Assembly (NCBI RefSeq): GCF_006540305.1
Contig: NZ_BJOR01000001.1
Span: 124,001 to 188,000, forward strand
Source of the DNA: Streptomyces sp. 6-11-2
GTDB taxonomy: Bacteria > Actinomycetota > Actinomycetes > Streptomycetales > Streptomycetaceae
Direction: 5' to 3'
DNA: 64,000 nt
The translations under genes and the position numbers were made by a program. Below the pieces are notes generated by a model. The model was not told the origin of the DNA and searched no databases. It worked only from the letters and a program-made list of their open reading frames with translations. This document shows, one piece after another, positions 59,927 to 64,000 of the stretch. The stretch's first letter is position 1, and each line of letters starts with the position of its first letter.

Positions 59927-61390
59927 CTACGCCATCCCCCGGCGGCGCAGAAGCAGCCACAGTTCCGCGGTGACGTCCGGGTCGGTGAGATCCACGCCGA
60001 GCAGCGCCTGGCAGCGCGAGACGCGGTGCCGGAGCGTGTTGCGGTGGACGCCGAGCGCGCGGGAGGCCGCCTCCCACTGACCGTGATGGCGCAGGTAGCC
60101 GACGAGGGCCTGGCGCAGGACATCGGTCAGCCGGTCGCAGGCGGCGGCCATGCGCGCGGCCGGATCGCCGCCGTACGGTCCCGCCGACGGGTGGGCCAGC
60201 AGCCGGGTTCCCGGGGCGAGGTCCGCCAGCGTCGCGGCGGCGACCGCGCGGACGGCCGGTGCCCGCCCGACCGGGACCACCTCCGTCAGGACGGCCGCGG
60301 CGTCGGCGTCCGCCCGCCGTACCGCGCCCTCCAGGCACGCGGTCGGGGGATGGTCCGCGGGGACCAGGAACCAGGCCGCTCGGTCGTCCGTCCGGACCGC
60401 GATCGCCTCCGGGCACCAGCGGCGGACCACTCCGGTGAGGATGTCGCTCGCCCGGCCCCTCATCGCCAGGACGCGCAACTGGTCCGGCGGGCTCGGTGCC
60501 CGTACCGCGCCCGCGAGTCTCCGCGCGGCGTCCAGGTGCCCGAAGTCGACCAGCAGTCCGACGCAGCGCTGTCCCTCGTCGGCCACGGATTCGGCGCGCG
60601 AACCGCGCACCGCGTCCAGGCTCAGCAAAGCCGACGCCGTCAGCACGGCTCTGCGCCTCGTGGGATCCAGCGGCGTCGAGGTGCCGACCGCGAGGAACCC
60701 CGCGGCCCGCTCGTGCCCGGCCAGCGGGAACACGATCACCGCTCCCGACCCGGTCGCGAACGAGGCGGCGGAGTGCGCTCCGGCGCCCTCCAGCCGCACG
60801 ATCTCCCCGCGTACCCGCGCGGCCTGTTCGGCGGCTCCGGCGGGGAACACCTGGTCCACCTCGCCCGCCGGTGTGTAGGCCGCCGCCCAGGCGTCGAGCG
60901 ACCGGCCGAGGGTGCGCAGGACCGTGGCGACCGGGTCGGCGGAGGCGGCCGCGTCGACGAGCGCCCGCTGCGTCGCCAGGACGTCCTTGAGGTGCTGCTC
61001 GGCCGTGCGGGAGACGGCGGCCCAGTAGGCCTTCGTGATGCGCAGGAACGGCGTGGGCGGCGGGACGGTGAGCAGGCACAGTCCCAGCTTCCGGCAGGCC
61101 GCCAGGAGCGGCGCCGGAACCTCCGCGTGCACCGGGCCGAGGCCGAGCGCCAGCGCGGTCAGCTCGGCCTCGACCAGGCGGCCGACGTACCGTTCGCAAC
61201 CGAGCTTGTTCCGGGGCAGGGACAGCCCCGTCGTCAGCAGCAGCTCCCCGCCGTTCAGATAGCCGGTCGGGTCGAGCAGTTCGCTGATGTGCACGGCCGA
61301 CACCTCCCGCGTGGAGGCGGCGAACCCCTCGGCCGGCGCGAGATCCGTACCGAGGGCCCGACACAGTGAGGCCACCGTCGGAACCGTCAC
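59927..61390 (-). CDS. PucR-family transcriptional regulator
   Basis: The 487-residue protein has an N-terminal PucR domain (HISELLDPTGYLNGGELLLT), a central GAF-like region and a C-terminal helix-turn-helix of the CdaR type (WEASRALGVHRNTLRHRVSR-like: QWEAASRALGVHRNTLRHRV). Such proteins are activators of purine, amino-acid or dicarboxylate catabolism. GTG 61390 is preferred because GCAGGAGCAGCC precedes it; ATG 61420 has the same RBS with too short a gap, owing to a 26-bp duplication. It is divergent from the CoA-transferase/dehydrogenase pair and likely controls it. Confidence 0.88.
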   Translation of the reverse strand: MTVPTVASLCRALGTDLAPAEGFAASTREVSAVHISELLDPTGYLNGGELLLTTGLSLPRNKLGCERYVGRLVEAELTALALGLGPVHAEVPAPLLAACRKLGLCLLTVPPPTPFLRITKAYWAAVSRTAEQHLKDVLATQRALVDAAASADPVATVLRTLGRSLDAWAAAYTPAGEVDQVFPAGAAEQAARVRGEIVRLEGAGAHSAASFATGSGAVIVFPLAGHERAAGFLAVGTSTPLDPTRRRAVLTASALLSLDAVRGSRAESVADEGQRCVGLLVDFGHLDAARRLAGAVRAPSPPDQLRVLAMRGRASDILTGVVRRWCPEAIAVRTDDRAAWFLVPADHPPTACLEGAVRRADADAAAVLTEVVPVGRAPAVRAVAAATLADLAPGTRLLAHPSAGPYGGDPAARMAAACDRLTDVLRQALVGYLRHHGQWEAASRALGVHRNTLRHRVSRCQALLGVDLTDPDVTAELWLLLRRRGMA

Positions 61391-61430
61391 GGCTGCTCCT
61401 GCGCGGGAACCGTCACGCATGCTCCTGTGC
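61380..61430. repeat. 26-bp tandem duplication at the pucR-type start
   Basis: GGAACCGTCACG begins at 61380 and again at 61406; the 25-base units match at 22 positions. Each contains GCTCCTG, which is the RBS CAGGAGC on the minus strand, and a start codon (GTG or ATG) at different spacing. Confidence 0.75.
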
Positions 61431-61529
61431 GATCTGTCCAATACGAGCCCTGCGAGGTGCATTTTATCCAATGAGAGATCCGCGCCTTCTCCGTACGGTC
61501 GTCCCGTCCCGAGCGAACGGAGAATGGTC

Positions 61530-62687
61530 ATGCCCGTCGATCCGCCCGCGGCACCGCTCGACGGCCTGGTCGTCGCCGACTTCAGCCGCGTCCTGGCCGG
61601 CCCGCTGGCCTCGGTGATGCTGGCGGACCTGGGGGCCACCGTCATCAAGGTGGAGCGCCCGGGCTCCGGCGACGACACCCGGGCCTGGGGTCCGCCGTGG
61701 ACGGACCACTCCAGCAGCTACTTCGAGTGCGCCAACCGCTCGAAGCGGTCCGTGACCCTCGACCTGTCCGACCCGGAGGACCTCCGGCTGGCCCGGACAC
61801 TGGCCGGGCGGGCCGACGTCCTGGTGGAGAACTTCAAGGACGGCGCCCTCGCCGCGCGGGGACTCGACTACGAATCCGTCCGCCGCACGAACCCGGGCGT
61901 CGTGTACTGCTCGGTGACCGGCTTCGGCCGCCACGGCGGCGCGGCGCTCGCGGGCTACGACTTCCTCGTCCAGGCGCTGGGCGGTCTGATGAGCATCACC
62001 GGCGACCCCGGCGGCGACCCGCAGAAGGTCGGCGTGGCCCTGGTCGACGTACTGACCGCCAAGGACGCGACCATCGGCATCCTGGCGGCGCTGCGGGCCC
62101 GCGAGCAAAGCGGCCGGGGCCAGCGGGTGGAGGTCAACCTCCTGTCCAGCCTGCTGGGTTCGCTGGCGAACCAGGCCTCGGCGTATCTGACCACCGGCCG
62201 GGCGCCGGGGCGGATGGGCAACGCGCACCCGTCCATCGCGCCGTACGAGACGCTGCGCTGCGCGGACGGCCTGCTCGCCATGGCGTGCGGGAACGACGGG
62301 CAGTTCCGCCGGCTGGCCGAGGTGCTGGACGCGCCGGAGCTGGCCGACGACGAACGCTTCGCGGTCAATCCGGCCCGGGTGCGCAACCGCCACGCACTCG
62401 TCCGGGCCCTGGAGGAACACCTCGCGCGCGACACGGTCGAGACCTGGATCGGGCGGTTCACCGCGGTCGGTGTCCCGGCCGGACGGGTCGGCACCGTCGC
62501 CGACGGCATCGCCCTGGCCGAGTCGCTCGGCCTCGAACCGACCGTCCGGGTCGGCCCCTCGTCGCCGCCCCAGATCCGGCACCCCGTCACGTACTCGGCC
62601 ACCCCGGTCACCGGCTACCGGCCGCCGCCCCGTCTCGGCGAGCACAGCGACGACGTACGCCGCTGGCTCACCGACCCGACCCACTGA
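61530..62687 (+). CDS. Family III CoA-transferase (CaiB/BaiF), probable glutarate CoA-transferase
   Basis: The 385-residue protein has the family III hallmarks: VVADFSRVLAGPLASVMLAD, GATVIKVERPGSGDDTRAW, ECANRSKRSVTLDL and AGYDFLVQALGGLMSITGDP (about residues 141-160, catalytic Asp region). The partner downstream is a glutaryl-CoA dehydrogenase-like enzyme, so it probably makes glutaryl-CoA from glutarate using succinyl-CoA, as mammalian SUGCT does (inference from context). ATG 61530 has CGGAGA 7 bases upstream; ATG 61524 is in frame. The dehydrogenase gene starts 21 bases after its stop. Confidence 0.88.
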   Translation: MPVDPPAAPLDGLVVADFSRVLAGPLASVMLADLGATVIKVERPGSGDDTRAWGPPWTDHSSSYFECANRSKRSVTLDLSDPEDLRLARTLAGRADVLVENFKDGALAARGLDYESVRRTNPGVVYCSVTGFGRHGGAALAGYDFLVQALGGLMSITGDPGGDPQKVGVALVDVLTAKDATIGILAALRAREQSGRGQRVEVNLLSSLLGSLANQASAYLTTGRAPGRMGNAHPSIAPYETLRCADGLLAMACGNDGQFRRLAEVLDAPELADDERFAVNPARVRNRHALVRALEEHLARDTVETWIGRFTAVGVPAGRVGTVADGIALAESLGLEPTVRVGPSSPPQIRHPVTYSATPVTGYRPPPRLGEHSDDVRRWLTDPTH

Positions 62688-62708
62688 TCCGCCACAGGAG
62701 AAGACCGC

Positions 62709-63899
62709 ATGAACGCACCGGCCAAACTGCCCCCGCTCGACCCCCGCGACCCCGCCGGCCTGCACGACCTGCTCACCCCCGAGGAGAAGGCGGTGGCCGC
62801 CTCGGTGCGCCAGCTCTGCGGGCAGCGCGTCGACCCCTTCGTGGCGGACTGGTTCGAGCAGGGCACCATTCCCGACATCCGCGGCCTGGCCAAGGAGCTC
62901 GGCGCGCTGGGCGTGCTCGGCATGCACCTGGAGGGCTACGGCTGCGCGGGCATGTCGGCCACCGAGTACGGCGTGGCCTGCCTCGAACTGGAGGCCTCCG
63001 ACTCCGGTATCCGCTCGCTGGTCTCGGTGCAGGGCTCGCTGGCGATGTTCGCCATCTGGAAGTGGGGCACCGAGGAGCAGAAGCGGCAGTGGCTGCCGTC
63101 CATGGCCGCCGGTGAGGCGATCGGCTGCTTCGGCCTCACCGAGCCCGACGCCGGCTCCGACCCCGGCAGCATGCGCACCCGGGCGCGGCGCGACGGCGAC
63201 GACTGGGTCCTCGACGGCCGCAAGATGTGGATCACCAACGGCAGCGTGGCCGACGTGGCCGTGGTCTGGGCCGGGACCGACGAGGGCGTGCGCGGCTTCG
63301 TGGTGCCCACCGACACCCCGGGCTTCTCGGCCCCGGAGATCAAGCACAAGCTGTCCCTGCGCGCCTCGGTCACCAGCGAGCTGGTCCTGGACGGGGTGCG
63401 CCTTCCCGCGGACGCCGTGCTCCCCGAGGTCCGGGGTCTGAAGGGCCCGCTCAGCTGCCTCAACGAGGCCCGCTACGGCATCGTCTGGGGAGCGATGGGC
63501 GCGGCCCGGTCGTCGCTGTACGCCGCCCAGTCCTACGCGGTGGAGCGGACCCAGTTCGGCAAGCCGATCGGGGCGTTCCAGCTGACCCAGCAGAAGCTGG
63601 CCGACATGTACCTCGAGTACACCAAGGGCGTGCTCCTGGCGCTGCACCTGGGCCGGCGCAAGGACGCCGGCACGCTGCGGCCCGAGCAGGTGAGCCTGGG
63701 CAAGCTCAACAACGTGCGCGAGGCACTGGACATCTGCCGCACCGCCCGCACGATCCTCGGGGCGAACGGCATCTCCCTGGAATATCCCGTCATCCGGCAC
63801 ATGAACAACCTGGAGTCCGTGCTGACCTACGAGGGCACCGTCGAGATGCACACGCTCGTCGTCGGGCAGGCGGTCACGGGACACGCGGCGTTCCGGTGA
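62709..63899 (+). CDS. gcdH: Acyl-CoA dehydrogenase of the glutaryl-CoA dehydrogenase type
   Basis: The 396-residue protein has the acyl-CoA dehydrogenase fold with features of GCDH: EASDSGIRSLVSVQGSLAMF (Arg102, equivalent to the glutaryl-binding Arg), CFGLTEPDAGSDPGSMRTRA, KMWITNGSVADVAVVWAGTD, ERTQFGKPIGAFQLTQQKLA and the catalytic Glu375 in LTYEGTVEMHTLVVGQ. GCDH oxidises and decarboxylates glutaryl-CoA to crotonyl-CoA with FAD. RBS CAGGAG precedes ATG 62709. With the CoA-transferase it forms a two-gene operon. Confidence 0.9.
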   Translation: MNAPAKLPPLDPRDPAGLHDLLTPEEKAVAASVRQLCGQRVDPFVADWFEQGTIPDIRGLAKELGALGVLGMHLEGYGCAGMSATEYGVACLELEASDSGIRSLVSVQGSLAMFAIWKWGTEEQKRQWLPSMAAGEAIGCFGLTEPDAGSDPGSMRTRARRDGDDWVLDGRKMWITNGSVADVAVVWAGTDEGVRGFVVPTDTPGFSAPEIKHKLSLRASVTSELVLDGVRLPADAVLPEVRGLKGPLSCLNEARYGIVWGAMGAARSSLYAAQSYAVERTQFGKPIGAFQLTQQKLADMYLEYTKGVLLALHLGRRKDAGTLRPEQVSLGKLNNVREALDICRTARTILGANGISLEYPVIRHMNNLESVLTYEGTVEMHTLVVGQAVTGHAAFR

Positions 63900-64000
63900 G
63901 ATCGGGTGGAGGCGGTCCTTCCACTGCTCCCTCCATGACCAAAATTTGTCTGCTTTGCCCGTATAAGACGGGTCATAAGGATAGAAAGGGACTTATCGCG
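63900..64000. other. Possible promoter region at the window edge
   Basis: After the dehydrogenase stop the sequence becomes AT-richer (ACCAAAATTTGTCTG, CCCGTATAAGACGGGTCATAAGG). A weak promoter for a plus-strand gene beyond the window is possible. No gene is visible within it. Confidence 0.3.

Noticed and set aside
1..64000. tRNA, rRNA, integrase or transposase genes
   Set aside because: None was found on reading; the inverted-repeat elements carry no ORF for a transposase.

Overview
The window is a 64-kb piece of a high-GC actinomycete chromosome, almost certainly Streptomyces. The signs are strong GC bias at third codon positions, frequent GTG starts, ATGA/GTGA gene overlaps, and Streptomyces-typical families (DUF574 methyltransferases, an XRE/DUF397 pair with an anti-sigma-like ATPase, ECF41 sigma factor, DUF4235, DUF6624). 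No rRNA, tRNA, CRISPR array, prophage or transposase gene was seen. It looks like chromosomal accessory sequence: many small independent transcription units, plus several short palindromic mobile elements and repeats.

Layout. 0-9 kb: end of a LysE-type exporter, a degenerate tandem-repeat array (280-665), small redox enzymes (F420-type reductase, ECM4-type GST, VOC protein, quinone-oxidoreductase-like protein), a STAS anti-anti-sigma factor, a variant PRPP synthetase, DUF4230 and VanZ membrane proteins, and a secreted GH16/CBM13 glucanase. 9-19 kb: a HhH-PHP protein, an epimerase, an ATPase/DUF6624 pair divergent from XRE/DUF397, a SAM methyltransferase, a cysteine-desulfurase-like protein, a ROK regulator and a kinase-like phosphotransferase. 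19-29 kb: FBP protein, FUSC-type exporter with a coupled unknown protein, Tat-exported lactonase-like propeller, DUF2470 protein behind a clear iron box, pentapeptide protein, two alpha/beta hydrolases and an ECF41 sigma factor.

29-43 kb is a metabolic island for L-rhamnose. It has a LacI regulator, a four-gene ABC importer, rhamnose isomerase, a fused aldolase/dehydrogenase, rhamnulokinase and LutABC. Together these can take rhamnose to DHAP and L-lactate, and lactate to pyruvate. Two matching LacI-type palindromes flank the divergent promoters.

43-57 kb is a stress/dormancy-type cluster: CtaG-like protein, 5'-nucleotidase, a P1B-5 type metal ATPase with a hemerythrin tail, DUF1876, a cNMP-binding protein, CBS-BON, universal stress protein, baeRF (Rv2629-like) and PP2C. 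It contains two broken genes (Hsp20 remnant, frameshifted Rv1733c-like). The content resembles the mycobacterial DosR and Streptomyces OsdR regulons. 57-64 kb: PolX, a second DUF574 methyltransferase, and a PucR regulator divergent from a family III CoA-transferase plus a glutaryl-CoA dehydrogenase-like enzyme, which together suggest glutarate use.

The most unusual structural signal is a set of short inverted-repeat elements bounded by CTAG (8949-9012, 27382-27575, 30240-30468). Two of them begin exactly in the TAG stop codon of a neighbouring gene, and the two longer ones share an internal cassette although their ends differ.
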